From JALOAT01 sp041687015 (GTDB lineage: Bacteria; Pseudomonadota; Gammaproteobacteria; Thiohalomonadales; Thiohalomonadaceae), in assembly GCA_041687015.1 (NCBI GenBank), contig JAWLCT010000003.1, forward strand, positions 1 to 64,000: 64,000 nucleotides of DNA, read 5' to 3'. A program made the translations under genes and the position numbers. The notes under the pieces were generated by a model, which did no database searches, was not told the DNA's origin, and saw nothing but the letters and a program-made list of their open reading frames with translations. Positions 36,609 through 46,407 of the stretch are shown here, piece after piece; the stretch's first letter is position 1, and every line of letters starts with the position of its first letter.

Positions 36609-37340
36609 ATGACCGACAGCTCCAAGCCGGTCTACAAACGCGTCCTCATCAAATTCAGCGGTGAGGCACTCATGGGCGATCAGCAGTTCGGTATCGCCCC
36701 GGACGTCGTAAAACGTGTGGCGGCCGACATCGCCGACCTGGTGCGCTCCGGCGTCCAGGTCGGTGTGGTGCTCGGTGGCGGAAACATTTTCCGTGGCGTG
36801 AGTCTTGCGTCGGCCGGCATGGAGCGCGCCACTGCCGATCAGATCGGTATGCTGGCCACGGTCATCAACTCGCTGTCGCTGCAGGACGCCCTCGAGCACG
36901 AGAGCATCAAATGCCGGGTGATGTCCGCGCTGCCCATCCATCAGGTCTGTGAGGACTACATCCGCCGCCGTGCCATTCGCCACCTGGAAAAGGGGCGGGT
37001 GGTGGTGTTCGCCGCTGGTACGGGCAATCCGTTCTTCACCACGGATTCCGCGGCGAGCCTGCGCGGCATCGAAATCAATGCGGAGCTGGTGCTCAAGGCC
37101 ACCAAGGTGGACGGCATTTATTCCGCAGACCCGAAAAAAGATCCGCTCGCCAAGCGTTACGAGCGCCTCACCTATGATGAGGCCCTGGAACGCAAGCTCG
37201 GCGTGATGGATGCCACCGCGATCGTCCTTTGCCGTGAGCAGAACCTGCCGCTGCGCGTGTACGACATGAACAAGCCCGGTGCCTTGCGACGCATCATCAT
37301 GGGCGAGAATGAAGGCACGCTGGTGGAACGTGGAGACTGA
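36609..37340 (+). CDS. pyrH: uridylate kinase
   Basis: Hexameric bacterial UMP kinase of the amino-acid kinase fold, 243 residues, making UDP from UMP. Motifs KFSGEALMGD, LGGGNIFRG and TDSAASLRGIEINAE are characteristic. Conserved order tsf-pyrH-frr, with only a few bases between genes. Confidence 0.97.
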   Translation: MTDSSKPVYKRVLIKFSGEALMGDQQFGIAPDVVKRVAADIADLVRSGVQVGVVLGGGNIFRGVSLASAGMERATADQIGMLATVINSLSLQDALEHESIKCRVMSALPIHQVCEDYIRRRAIRHLEKGRVVVFAAGTGNPFFTTDSAASLRGIEINAELVLKATKVDGIYSADPKKDPLAKRYERLTYDEALERKLGVMDATAIVLCREQNLPLRVYDMNKPGALRRIIMGENEGTLVERGD

Positions 37341-37343
37341 TGC

Positions 37344-37901
37344 ATGATCAACGACACGAAAAAGAATGCCGAATCCCGCATGCAGAAGAGCCTGGAGACG
37401 CTCAAGCATGAGCTCGCCAAGCTGCGTACCGGCCGTGCCCACCCGAGCCTGCTCGAGCACATCACGGTCGATTACTACGGTTCCCAGGTGCCCATCAACC
37501 AGGTCGCCAACGTGACCGCCGAAGATGCGCGAACCCTGGCCGTTTCCCCGTGGGAAAAGACCATGGTCGGCCCCATCGAAAAGGCCATCATGACTTCCGA
37601 CCTGGGCTTGAACCCGGCCACCACCGGCACGCTCATCCGCGTGCCCATGCCGCCCCTCACCGAAGAACGCCGCCGCGAGATGACCAAGGTGGTGAAGCAT
37701 GAGGGCGAGAATGCCAAGGTGGCTATTCGCAATATCCGCCGCGATGCCAATGCGGAAGTGAAGGCCTTGCTCAAGGACAAGCAGATCAGCCAGGACGACG
37801 AACGCCGCGCCGAGGAGGAGATCCAGAAGCTGACGGATCGCTACATCGTCGAAGTGGACAAGCTCGTTGCGGCGAAAGAAAAGGACATGATGGAAGTCTG
37901 A
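37344..37901 (+). CDS. frr: ribosome recycling factor
   Basis: A 185-residue protein that with EF-G splits post-termination ribosomes. Typical motifs are LRTGRAHPSLLEHI at the start of the coiled-coil domain, PWEKTMVGPIEKAI and PPLTEERRREM. It follows pyrH by three bases. Confidence 0.97.
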   Translation: MINDTKKNAESRMQKSLETLKHELAKLRTGRAHPSLLEHITVDYYGSQVPINQVANVTAEDARTLAVSPWEKTMVGPIEKAIMTSDLGLNPATTGTLIRVPMPPLTEERRREMTKVVKHEGENAKVAIRNIRRDANAEVKALLKDKQISQDDERRAEEEIQKLTDRYIVEVDKLVAAKEKDMMEV

Positions 37902-37934
37902 TCGGATGTGCGGCCGGCGCCTTGCGGCGGCCGC

Positions 37935-38705
37935 ATGCCGATGAACCCCATGGCCGATAAGGATCTGCATCCCGCTGACCGCCTGCCCCGGCACGTCGCC
38001 ATGATCATGGATGGCAACGGACGCTGGGCGCGCAAGCGTTTTCTGCCCCGCTTTGCCGGCCACAAGGCCGGCATGGAAACCGTACGCGCGATGGTCAAGG
38101 CGTGTCTGGAAAAGGGCATCGGCACGCTCACCCTGTTCGCGTTCAGCAGCGAAAACTGGCGGCGGCCCGCGGAAGAGGTGGGCTTGCTCATGAAGCTTTT
38201 CATGACCGCGCTGGAACGCGAGGTCAGCAAGCTGCACGAGCACGGTGTGCGCCTGCGCATCATCGGCGATCGCAGCGCCTTTCCCCAGGAGCTGCAGCGC
38301 CGCATCGCCGAGGCCGAGCAACTCACGGCCGACAATCACGCGCTCAACCTGGTGATCGCCGCCAATTACGGCGGGCGCTGGGATATCGCCGAGGCGGCCC
38401 GCAAACTGGCGGAGGCCGCCCGCGCCGGCCAGCTCGATCCCGCCGAGATCACGCCGGATCGCATTGCCGCCGAACTCAGTCTGGCCGACCTGCCGGAGCC
38501 CGACCTGTTCGTGCGCACCGGTGGCGAGCAGCGCGTGAGCAATTTTCTGTTGTGGCAGCTGGCCTATGCCGAGCTGTATTTCACCCCCATTCTTTGGCCG
38601 GACTTCGACACCGCGGCGTTCGAGGATGCCCTGGCGTCCTTCGCCACGCGCCAGCGGCGCTTTGGACGAACCGGCGAGCAAGTGGAGCAATCGACCGGTG
38701 CTTAA
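37935..38705 (+). CDS. uppS: undecaprenyl diphosphate synthase (cis-prenyltransferase)
   Basis: Makes the C55 lipid carrier for peptidoglycan and other surface glycans, including the exopolysaccharide encoded downstream. The signature HVAMIMDGNGRWA holds catalytic D26, with FSSENWRRP and RTGGEQRVSNFLLWQ further on. The start is unclear: ATGs at 37935, 37941 and 37950 are all possible and none has a good ribosome binding site. Length of about 256 residues fits the family. Confidence 0.95.
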   Translation: MPMNPMADKDLHPADRLPRHVAMIMDGNGRWARKRFLPRFAGHKAGMETVRAMVKACLEKGIGTLTLFAFSSENWRRPAEEVGLLMKLFMTALEREVSKLHEHGVRLRIIGDRSAFPQELQRRIAEAEQLTADNHALNLVIAANYGGRWDIAEAARKLAEAARAGQLDPAEITPDRIAAELSLADLPEPDLFVRTGGEQRVSNFLLWQLAYAELYFTPILWPDFDTAAFEDALASFATRQRRFGRTGEQVEQSTGA

Positions 38706-39513
38706 ACAGCGTGTGCTCACGGCGCTCATCCTGGCGCCCATTGTCATCGCCCTCACGCTTTACCTGCCGACGCCCGTGTTTGCGGTCATCGTTGCGGTGG
38801 TGTTCGCGGCCGGCGCCTGGGAATGGGCTGGACTGAGCGCATTGGAAGGCACGCCCCGGTATTCCTATACCGCGAGCGTGTTGCTGATCCTCGGGCTGCT
38901 CAATCGCGTGCTGCCCGAGGAGCCGTGGATCGCCCTGGCCATTCTTAGTGTCGGCATCATCTGGTGGGCCGCCGCCTTCCTGTTCGTGCTGGCCTTTCCG
39001 CTGGGCAGCGGCTTTTTCAACTCCCATGCCGTGCGTGCGCTGACCGGCGTACTGGTATTGCTGCCCGCCCATGCCGGGTTGGTGCTGCTGCACCAGGGTG
39101 ATCCGCGCGCGGCGCTGCTGGTCATCCTGCTGGTGTCCTTCGCGGACATCGGCGCCTATTTCGCCGGGCGTGCCTTCGGACGCCGCAAACTGGCGCCGCG
39201 TGTGAGCCCGGGCAAGACCTGGGAAGGCCTGGCCGGGGCGCTGCTGATGGTGCTGGCCATCGGCTATGGGGCGACGCGCGTGCTCGGCATCCCTGACAGT
39301 GTGGTGTTCGGCTTTCTGATCCTGTGCGTGGTGACGGTACTCGCTTCGGTGGTTGGTGACCTTACCGAAAGCATGTTCAAGCGCCTGTCCGGCGCGAAGG
39401 ACAGCGGTCGGCTGCTCCCGGGCCACGGTGGGGTGCTGGACCGCATCGACAGCATGACCGCCGCCGCACCGGTGTTCGCTCTCGGTCTCATCTGGCTGAA
39501 GGTCACCGCATGA
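38698..39513 (+). CDS. cdsA: phosphatidate cytidylyltransferase
   Basis: Multi-pass inner-membrane enzyme making CDP-diacylglycerol. The family signature is present near the C-terminus: MFKRLSGAKDSGRLLPGHGG followed by VLDRIDS. GTG at 38698 is taken as start because GGAG lies ten bases upstream and the N-terminal TM begins at once; it overlaps uppS by eight bases. About eight hydrophobic segments can be counted over 271 residues. Confidence 0.95.
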   Translation: MLKQRVLTALILAPIVIALTLYLPTPVFAVIVAVVFAAGAWEWAGLSALEGTPRYSYTASVLLILGLLNRVLPEEPWIALAILSVGIIWWAAAFLFVLAFPLGSGFFNSHAVRALTGVLVLLPAHAGLVLLHQGDPRAALLVILLVSFADIGAYFAGRAFGRRKLAPRVSPGKTWEGLAGALLMVLAIGYGATRVLGIPDSVVFGFLILCVVTVLASVVGDLTESMFKRLSGAKDSGRLLPGHGGVLDRIDSMTAAAPVFALGLIWLKVTA

Positions 39514-40688
39514 AAGGCGTCACCATCCTGGGCTCCACCGGGTCCATCGGCGTCAGTACGCTGGAGGTGATCGCGCGCCACCCGGGACGCTACCGGGTCG
39601 TGGCCCTTACCGCCAACGCCCAGGTGGAACGCATGACGGCACAATGCCTGGCGGTGCGACCGGAGTTTGCCGTCATGGCGGACGCCGACGCGGCCTCGCG
39701 CCTTGCCGAGGCACTGCGCCACCAGGCCCCTGATATCAAGGTGCTGGCAGGCGTCGAAGGCCTGGAGCAGGTGGCCTCGTTGGACGGGGTGGATTACGTG
39801 ATGGCCGCCATCGTCGGCGCGGCCGGCCTCAAGCCGACCCTGGCGGCGGCGCGCGCCGGCAAGCGGGTGCTCCTGGCCAACAAGGAGGCCCTGGTGATGT
39901 CCGGGCGGATCTTCATGGACGAGGTGCGTGCAAGCGGCGCCGAGCTGCTGCCTATCGACAGCGAACACAATGCCGTGTTTCAGTGCATGCCGGCCGATTT
40001 CAACCGCGGCCTGGCCAACGTGGGTGTGCGCCGCATCCTGCTGACCGCGTCGGGCGGCCCGTTCCGCGACACCCCGCTGGAGGCGCTGGCCGGTGTGACG
40101 CCCGAGCAGGCGGTGGCCCATCCCAACTGGAGCATGGGCCGCAAGATCTCCGTGGATTCCGCCACCATGATGAACAAGGGCCTGGAAGTCATCGAGGCCT
40201 GCTGGCTGTTCGACACCCGCCCCGCGGACATCCAGGTGGTACTGCATCCGCAGAGCGTGATTCATTCCATGGTGGAATACGTGGACGGTTCGGTGCTCGC
40301 GCAATTGGGCAATCCCGACATGCGCACGCCCATCGCGCATGCCCTCGCCTGGCCCGAACGCATTGAATCGGGCGTGGCCGGTCTGGATTTCTTCAAGCTG
40401 GCGCGCCTGGACTTCCGCGCCCCGGACGTGCTGCGCTTCCCGTGTCTGCGCCTGGCGGTGGAGGCGATGGAGGCCGGCGGCACGGCGCCGGCCGTGCTCA
40501 ACGCCGCCAACGAGGTGGCCGTGCAGGCATTTCTCGATCATCGCGTGCGCTTCACGGCCATTCCTGCGATCATCGAGGCGACGCTTGCGGCGGTCAGCCG
40601 CCGCGAAGCCGACACCCTCGAGCAAGTCCTCGCCGCCGACACCGCTGCGCGTGAAGCGGCGGCGCAGCAGGTCAGAGAGGCCGCCTGA
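39510..40688 (+). CDS. dxr: 1-deoxy-D-xylulose 5-phosphate reductoisomerase
   Basis: First committed enzyme of the MEP isoprenoid pathway, 392 residues. The NADPH-binding GSTGSIG is at residues 7-13, with LLANKEALV, PIDSEHNA (metal-binding) and SMGRKISVDSATMMNKGLE. It overlaps cdsA by four bases and rseP by one. It shares the operon with uppS, which consumes the pathway's product. Confidence 0.97.
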   Translation: MKGVTILGSTGSIGVSTLEVIARHPGRYRVVALTANAQVERMTAQCLAVRPEFAVMADADAASRLAEALRHQAPDIKVLAGVEGLEQVASLDGVDYVMAAIVGAAGLKPTLAAARAGKRVLLANKEALVMSGRIFMDEVRASGAELLPIDSEHNAVFQCMPADFNRGLANVGVRRILLTASGGPFRDTPLEALAGVTPEQAVAHPNWSMGRKISVDSATMMNKGLEVIEACWLFDTRPADIQVVLHPQSVIHSMVEYVDGSVLAQLGNPDMRTPIAHALAWPERIESGVAGLDFFKLARLDFRAPDVLRFPCLRLAVEAMEAGGTAPAVLNAANEVAVQAFLDHRVRFTAIPAIIEATLAAVSRREADTLEQVLAADTAAREAAAQQVREAA

Positions 40689-42049
40689 TGTTCAATGTGC
40701 TCACCAGCGTTCTGGCATTCGTGCTTGCATTGTCGGTGCTGATCGCCGTGCACGAGTTCGGTCACTTCTGGGTGGCCCGGCGCCTGGGCGTGAAGGTGCT
40801 GCGTTTCTCCATCGGCTTCGGCAAGCCCCTGTGGAGCGTGCGCCGGGGCGCCGACCAGACGGAATACGCCCTCGCGGCCGTGCCCTTGGGCGGTTACGTG
40901 AAAATGCTCGACGAGCGCGAGGGCGAGGTGGCTCCCGAAGAACTGCACCGCGCTTTCAACCGGCAACCGGTAGGCCGCCGGTTCGCCATCGTCGCCGCCG
41001 GACCGGCCTTCAACCTGATGTTCGCGGTGCTGGCCTACTGGCTGATGTTCGTCACCGGCGTGCCTGGGCTCAAGCCGTTGATCGGCGAGATCGAGGCAGA
41101 ATCCGTGGCTGCCCGCTCGGGCCTGGCACCCGGCATGGAAATCGTGGCAGTGGCCAACGAAAGCACGCCCACCTGGGGTGCAGTGCTGGAAGCGGTGCTG
41201 CCCTACGCATTGCGTCAGCAGCCGGTGGAACTGACCGCACGTGACGATGGCCGGGAACAGGTTTACACCCTGTCCCTCGACCAACTGCCGCGCGACGTGA
41301 GCGCCGAGGCACTGCCCACGGCCATCGGTCTGTTGCCTTACCGGCCGCCGCTTGCGCCGGTCATCGGCGAGGTACTGAAGGGCTCGGTGGCGGAGCGCGC
41401 GGGTCTGGCCCCGGGTGATCGCATCACCGCCATTGAGGGCAAACCCGTGGACGACTGGGAAGATCTGGTCCTGGTAGTGCGCGACAGTCCGGGCAAGCCG
41501 CTGACCATGACCCTGGAACGGGACGGTGCGGAGCGCCAGGTACAGGTTCGGCCGGAACGCTTCGATACCGAAGACGGCCCGGTGGGCCGCATCGGCGCCG
41601 GTGTGCGCGTGGACCCGACGGCGATGGAAGGTCTGCGTGCGATGCAAAAATACGGGCCGTTGACGGCCATCAGCGCCGCGGCGGAACGCACCTGGGAGAT
41701 GTCCACGCTCACGCTCCGCATGCTGGGTGAGATGCTGGTGGGCCGTGCCTCCGTGGAAAACCTCAGTGGTCCCATCACCATCGCGCGCTACGCCGGCGCG
41801 ACTGCCAGTGCCGGGTTGGCCCAGTTCCTGGGATTTCTGGCGGTGGTGAGTGTCAGCCTGGGCGTATTGAACCTGTTGCCCATCCCGGTGCTTGATGGCG
41901 GGCACCTGATGTTTTACGCAGTGGAAGCGGTGCGGCGTCGGCCCGCATCGGAACAGGCCGAAATGCTGGCACAGAAGGTCGGCCTGACCGTGATTCTCAT
42001 GCTGATGCTCATAGCTTTCTACAACGATTTGGTGCGCCTCGCCGGATGA
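40688..42049 (+). CDS. rseP: RIP zinc metalloprotease (site-2 protease)
   Basis: Intramembrane protease of 453 residues that in E. coli cleaves anti-sigma factor RseA to release sigmaE and clears remnant signal peptides. The zinc motif HEFGH is at residues 22-26 in the first TM segment, two PDZ domains fill the periplasmic part (about 125-300), and the second motif LDGGHL lies in the C-terminal TM region. The start codon overlaps the dxr stop. Confidence 0.96.
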   Translation: MFNVLTSVLAFVLALSVLIAVHEFGHFWVARRLGVKVLRFSIGFGKPLWSVRRGADQTEYALAAVPLGGYVKMLDEREGEVAPEELHRAFNRQPVGRRFAIVAAGPAFNLMFAVLAYWLMFVTGVPGLKPLIGEIEAESVAARSGLAPGMEIVAVANESTPTWGAVLEAVLPYALRQQPVELTARDDGREQVYTLSLDQLPRDVSAEALPTAIGLLPYRPPLAPVIGEVLKGSVAERAGLAPGDRITAIEGKPVDDWEDLVLVVRDSPGKPLTMTLERDGAERQVQVRPERFDTEDGPVGRIGAGVRVDPTAMEGLRAMQKYGPLTAISAAAERTWEMSTLTLRMLGEMLVGRASVENLSGPITIARYAGATASAGLAQFLGFLAVVSVSLGVLNLLPIPVLDGGHLMFYAVEAVRRRPASEQAEMLAQKVGLTVILMLMLIAFYNDLVRLAG

Positions 42050-44349
42050 GCCGTTATCTCGCTACTTTAATGGGGTTCATGCTCGCGCTGCCGGCATGGG
42101 CATTCGAAGCCTTCGTGGTCGACGACATCCGCGTCGAGGGGTTGCAGCGTATTGCGGCGGGCACCGTATTCAACTACCTGCCGGTGAAGCGCGGCGATCG
42201 CATCGATGATCGGCTTTCCTCACAGGCCGTGCGCGCGCTGTTCAAGACCGGATTCTTCAAGGACGTAGTGCTCGAAAGGGAAGGGAACACCCTGGTGGTG
42301 TTCGTGGCCGAGCGTCCCGCCATCGCGAGCATCGAGGTGGAAGGCAACCAGGCCATTCAGACCGAGCAACTGCTGGAAAGCCTCAAGCAGGTGGGTCTGG
42401 CCGAGGGGCTGGTCTTCGACCGTTCCCTGCTGGATCGCATCGAGCAGGAACTCAAGCGCCAATACCTGCTGCTAGGCTATTACGCCGCCCGTGTGGAGAC
42501 CTCCGCCGAGCCCCGCGAACGCAACCGCGTGGCGGTGAAGATTGATGTCGCCGAGGGCGAAATCGCCACCATCCGCAGTATCAACCTGGTCGGTACGAGC
42601 GCCTTCGAGGAACAAGACCTGCTGCGCCGTTTGGAATCGGGTGTGAAGCCGCCTATCGCGCCCTTCTTCAGTGGCGACCAGTATTCGCGGCCCAAACTCG
42701 CCGGTGATCTCGAGACCCTGCGCTCGTTCTACCTGGATCGCGGTTACATCAATTTCAACATTGAATCCACACAGGTTTCCATTTCGCCGGACAAGCGCGA
42801 CATCTACATCACCGTAAACCTCGCCGAAGGCGAGCAGTACCGCATTGCAGGCGTGAAAGTTGCCGGTGAAACCATCCTCCCCGAAGCGGAACTGCGCAAG
42901 CTCATCAGCCTCGACAAGGGTGATATTTTTTCACGCCGGCAACTCACCGAAAGCGCCACGCGGATCAGCGATCGCCTGGGTGAGGTCGGCTATGCGTTTG
43001 CCAACGTGAATCCCATTCCGGAGGTGAACGAGGAGACCCGCGAGGTGAGCCTCACGTTCTTCGTGGATCCGGGCCGGCGCGTGTATGTACGACGCGTAAA
43101 CATCACCGGCAACCTGCGCACCCGCGATGAAGTCTTGCGGCGGGAGATGCGTCAAATGGAAGGCGCACCGTTGGAAACCGCACTGGTTAACCGTTCGCGG
43201 ACCCGCCTCAACCGACTGGGTTTCTTTGACGTGGTAAACGTGGAAACCGTGCCGGTGCCGGGCCATCCCGACCAGGTGGATGTGAACTTCGACGTGGTGG
43301 AACGGGAAACCTTCGGCAGCCTCAACGCGGGCATCGGCTACGGCGACACCAGCGGTTTCCTGGTCAATGTGAGCGTGACCCAGGAAAACTTCATGGGCAC
43401 CGGCAATCGCTTCGTGCTGGCCATGAACAACAGCCAGGTGACGGACGAATACAGTTTCAGTTTCACCAATCCTTACTACACCCTGGATGGTATAAGCCGG
43501 AGCTTCGACCTCTATTACCGGTCCACGGACCCGGAAGAGGCCAATATCACCACCGGTTACACCACCGATTCCTACGGTGCAGGCATTGGGTTCGGCGTGC
43601 CGCTGTCGGAATTCAACACCTTCCGCTACCGCTTGAGCGCGGAACATACGCGCATCAACACGCGTAGCTCGACCTCACAGTCGATCGTCGATTTCTGTGC
43701 GGACAGCGCCACCGTGGAAGATTGCGAATTCAACGCACTGAAGACCGACTTGAGCTGGTCATTCGATAGCCGCGACCGCGCACTGTTTCCCACTGACGGC
43801 CGAGTCAATACCCTCGGTTCCGAGATCGCCTTCCCGGTGGGCGATGACAGCGTCAACTTCTACAAGGTCTATTACCGGACCAAGAACTACCAGCCCATTC
43901 TGGGCGGGCGTTTCATCGTGCAGTACGGCGGTGAACTGGCCTACGGTGACGGTTACGGCGATACGTCGGCGTTGCCGCCCTTCGAGCGTTATTACGGCGG
44001 CGGCGTGCGCACCGTGCGTGGTTACAAGGCCAACAGCCTGGGACCCAAGGACGAACACGGGGATTCGCTGGGCGGCAATGCCCGGGCGCTGCTGAACGCG
44101 GAGTTGATTTTGCCGAATCCGTTTTCGGAAAATAGCAGCTCCACCCGACTCAGCGCCTTTGTGGACGGCGGCAACGTCTTCGACACCACGACGGATTTGG
44201 GAGACCAGGAAGTGCGCTTCGCTGCGGGTGTCGCTCTCTACTGGTTCACCCCTGTCGGCCCTTTGAGCTTCAGCTACTCGCAGCCGCTCAACGAACAGGC
44301 CGGCGACGAAACCGAGGCCTTCCAGTTCAGCCTGGGAGCGCCCTTCTGA
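42046..44349 (+). CDS. bamA: outer membrane protein assembly factor BamA
   Basis: Core of the BAM complex, 767 residues. A 19-residue signal peptide (ending PAWA) is followed by five POTRA domains (to about residue 420) and a 16-stranded barrel, including the conserved VRGYKANSLGP segment of loop 6 and a C-terminal phenylalanine. It overlaps rseP by four bases, an arrangement conserved in proteobacteria. Confidence 0.97.
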   Translation: MSRYLATLMGFMLALPAWAFEAFVVDDIRVEGLQRIAAGTVFNYLPVKRGDRIDDRLSSQAVRALFKTGFFKDVVLEREGNTLVVFVAERPAIASIEVEGNQAIQTEQLLESLKQVGLAEGLVFDRSLLDRIEQELKRQYLLLGYYAARVETSAEPRERNRVAVKIDVAEGEIATIRSINLVGTSAFEEQDLLRRLESGVKPPIAPFFSGDQYSRPKLAGDLETLRSFYLDRGYINFNIESTQVSISPDKRDIYITVNLAEGEQYRIAGVKVAGETILPEAELRKLISLDKGDIFSRRQLTESATRISDRLGEVGYAFANVNPIPEVNEETREVSLTFFVDPGRRVYVRRVNITGNLRTRDEVLRREMRQMEGAPLETALVNRSRTRLNRLGFFDVVNVETVPVPGHPDQVDVNFDVVERETFGSLNAGIGYGDTSGFLVNVSVTQENFMGTGNRFVLAMNNSQVTDEYSFSFTNPYYTLDGISRSFDLYYRSTDPEEANITTGYTTDSYGAGIGFGVPLSEFNTFRYRLSAEHTRINTRSSTSQSIVDFCADSATVEDCEFNALKTDLSWSFDSRDRALFPTDGRVNTLGSEIAFPVGDDSVNFYKVYYRTKNYQPILGGRFIVQYGGELAYGDGYGDTSALPPFERYYGGGVRTVRGYKANSLGPKDEHGDSLGGNARALLNAELILPNPFSENSSSTRLSAFVDGGNVFDTTTDLGDQEVRFAAGVALYWFTPVGPLSFSYSQPLNEQAGDETEAFQFSLGAPF

Positions 44350-44376
44350 CGGCCAACCAAAGGGGATGGAGTTCAA

Positions 44377-44919
44377 GTGAACAGGTTCAAGCAGTTACTG
44401 TGGGCGGTGGCCGCGTTTGCCGCATTGAGCACACCCGTCCATGCGCAAGTCAAAATCGCCTTCGTGAATACTGCGCGGGTGCTGGAACAGGCACCGCAAG
44501 CCAAGGCGGCGCGTGAGAGGCTGCAACAGGAGTTCTCTCCGCGGGAATCGGGCATTGTGGAGATGCAGCGTACCCTGAAGGGTATTCAGGAGCGGCTCGA
44601 ACGCGACGGCGCCACGCTGAGCGAAGCGGAACGTTCCAAGCTGGAGCGCGAGATCCTCTCCCAGCAGCGCGAGCTCAAGCGCGCGCAGGGCGAATTCAGC
44701 GAAGATTTGAACCTGCGTCGCAATGAAGAATTCGGGCGCCTGCAACAGGTGGCGGCCAATGCCATCGTCAGCATCGCGCGCGAAGACGGTTACGACCTGG
44801 TGCTGGAAGCGGGCGTGATATTCGCGAGCGACAAGGTCGATGTCACCCAGAAAGTGATTTCGCGGTTGCAGGACGCGTATACCACCCAGCAGGCCGGCAA
44901 AACCAACGGCAAGAAATAA
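44377..44919 (+). CDS. skp: OmpH/Skp-family periplasmic chaperone
   Basis: A 180-residue exported protein with a signal peptide ending PVHA-Q and a long helical middle (about residues 40-130) rich in Glu, Arg and Gln that forms the tentacles of the Skp trimer. KIAFVNTARVLEQAPQAK is the typical mature N-terminus. It starts with GTG and lies between bamA and lpxD as usual. Confidence 0.94.
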   Translation: MNRFKQLLWAVAAFAALSTPVHAQVKIAFVNTARVLEQAPQAKAARERLQQEFSPRESGIVEMQRTLKGIQERLERDGATLSEAERSKLEREILSQQRELKRAQGEFSEDLNLRRNEEFGRLQQVAANAIVSIAREDGYDLVLEAGVIFASDKVDVTQKVISRLQDAYTTQQAGKTNGKK

Positions 44920-44924
44920 CGCAC

Positions 44925-45956
44925 GTGCAGTACTCACTCGGGGAATTGGCGGCCCGCACCGGGGCTCGTGTGGTCGGCGATGAACGCTGCCCGATCAGCG
45001 GCGTAGGCACGCTTGGCAACGCCGGGCCTGGTCAGATCACCTTTCTGACCAACCCCCGTTATCGCCGCCAGTTGGCCGAGACGCGCGCGTCAGCGGTCAT
45101 TGTGGGCGAGGACGCCGCGGCGGATTGTCCCGTCAATGCGCTGGTGTCGCGCAATCCTCATCTCACCTACGCACAGGTCGCGGCTTTGTTCGTGCGGGCA
45201 TCCGCCGATGTTCGGGGTATGCACACCACTGCCGTGGTGGATGCCCGTGCGCGCATCCATCCCGATGCCAGTATTGGCGCCCATGCCGTGGTCGGTGCGG
45301 AGGCCGTCGTAGACGCCGGCGCCGTGATCGGGCCCGGCTGCGTGGTTTTCGAGCGCAGTCATATCGGTGAGGGTGCGCGACTGGTCGCCAACGTGACCGT
45401 TTATTCCGACTGCGTCATCGGCAAGCGCGCCCTCGTGCACGCCGGTGCGATTATCGGCAGCGACGGCTTCGGGTTTGCCAATGACGCGGGCCGCTGGGTG
45501 AAGGTGCCGCAACTGGGTGGGGTGCGCATCGGCGACGACGTCGAAATTGGCGCCTGCACCACGGTTGATCGCGGCGCTATCGAGGACACTGTGATTGGGG
45601 ACGGCGTCAAGCTCGACAACCAGATTCAGGTGGCGCATAACGTGCGCATCGGTGAGCATACCGCCATCGCGGGTTGCGTCGGCATTGCCGGCAGCACCAC
45701 CATCGGACGCCACTGCGCCATCGGTGGCGGTGTGGGCATTGTGGGGCATCTCGACATCGTGGATGGTGTAACGGTGACCGCCACGTCGTTCGTGTCGCAG
45801 TCGATCAAGCAGCCCGGCGTGTACTCCTCCGGGGTGCCGCTCGAACCCACCGATCACTGGCACCGGAATTTTGCCCGTTTCAAGCAATTGGACGACATGG
45901 CGCGGCGGCTGAAAAGCCTGGAAAAAGAGCTGCAAGAACTTAAACAAAAGGGGTGA
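44925..45956 (+). CDS. lpxD: UDP-3-O-(3-hydroxyacyl)glucosamine N-acyltransferase
   Basis: Third acylation enzyme of lipid A synthesis, 343 residues. An N-terminal uridine-binding domain (to about residue 100) is followed by left-handed beta-helix hexapeptide repeats and a C-terminal helix. The conserved DNQIQVAHNVRIGEHTAIAG holds the catalytic histidine. GTG start six bases after skp. Confidence 0.96.
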   Translation: MQYSLGELAARTGARVVGDERCPISGVGTLGNAGPGQITFLTNPRYRRQLAETRASAVIVGEDAAADCPVNALVSRNPHLTYAQVAALFVRASADVRGMHTTAVVDARARIHPDASIGAHAVVGAEAVVDAGAVIGPGCVVFERSHIGEGARLVANVTVYSDCVIGKRALVHAGAIIGSDGFGFANDAGRWVKVPQLGGVRIGDDVEIGACTTVDRGAIEDTVIGDGVKLDNQIQVAHNVRIGEHTAIAGCVGIAGSTTIGRHCAIGGGVGIVGHLDIVDGVTVTATSFVSQSIKQPGVYSSGVPLEPTDHWHRNFARFKQLDDMARRLKSLEKELQELKQKG

Positions 45957-45960
45957 ATCC

Positions 45961-46407
45961 TTGAACGCTATGGACATTCAGGCAGTGCTCGAGCACCTGC
46001 CGCACCGCTACCCGTTTCTTCTCGTCGACCGGGTGCTCGAATGCCAGCCTGGCGAACGCCTCGTTGCCATCAAGAATGTAACCGTCAATGAACCGTTCTT
46101 CACCGGACACTTCCCTGAACGCCCGGTGTTCCCTGGCGTGCTGATTATGGAAGCTCTGGCCCAGGCCACCGGCATCCTGGCGTTCAAGACCCAGGGCACC
46201 AAGCCCGATGGCAAGTCGCTGTACTATTTCGCCGGCATCGACCATTGCCGTTTCAAGCAGCCGGTGCTGCCGGGCGATCAGCTGCGTCTGGAAGTGGAAA
46301 TCATCAAGGCCAAGCGCGGTATCTGGAAGTTCAAGGCGGAAGCGAAGGTGGACGGCAAGCTGGTCGCTGAAGCCGAGCTGATGTGTGCTGAACAGGAGAT
46401 CGCATGA
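45961..46407 (+). CDS. fabZ: 3-hydroxyacyl-[acyl-carrier-protein] dehydratase FabZ
   Basis: A 148-residue hot-dog-fold dehydratase of fatty acid synthesis. Catalytic H50 (NEPFFTGHFP) and E64 (PGVLIMEALAQ) are present, with HRYPFLLVDR at the start. The TTG at 45961 is preferred because AAAAGGGG lies seven bases upstream; an ATG at 45970 would be 16 bases away from it. It overlaps lpxA by four bases. Confidence 0.95.
   Translation: MNAMDIQAVLEHLPHRYPFLLVDRVLECQPGERLVAIKNVTVNEPFFTGHFPERPVFPGVLIMEALAQATGILAFKTQGTKPDGKSLYYFAGIDHCRFKQPVLPGDQLRLEVEIIKAKRGIWKFKAEAKVDGKLVAEAELMCAEQEIA

Noticed and set aside
34701..38756. A minus-strand open frame of about 1350 codons across rpsB, tsf, pyrH, frr and uppS
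   Set aside because: It is the antisense shadow of five well-supported genes in GC-rich DNA, rich in His, Leu and Gly as such shadows are, and has no family motif.
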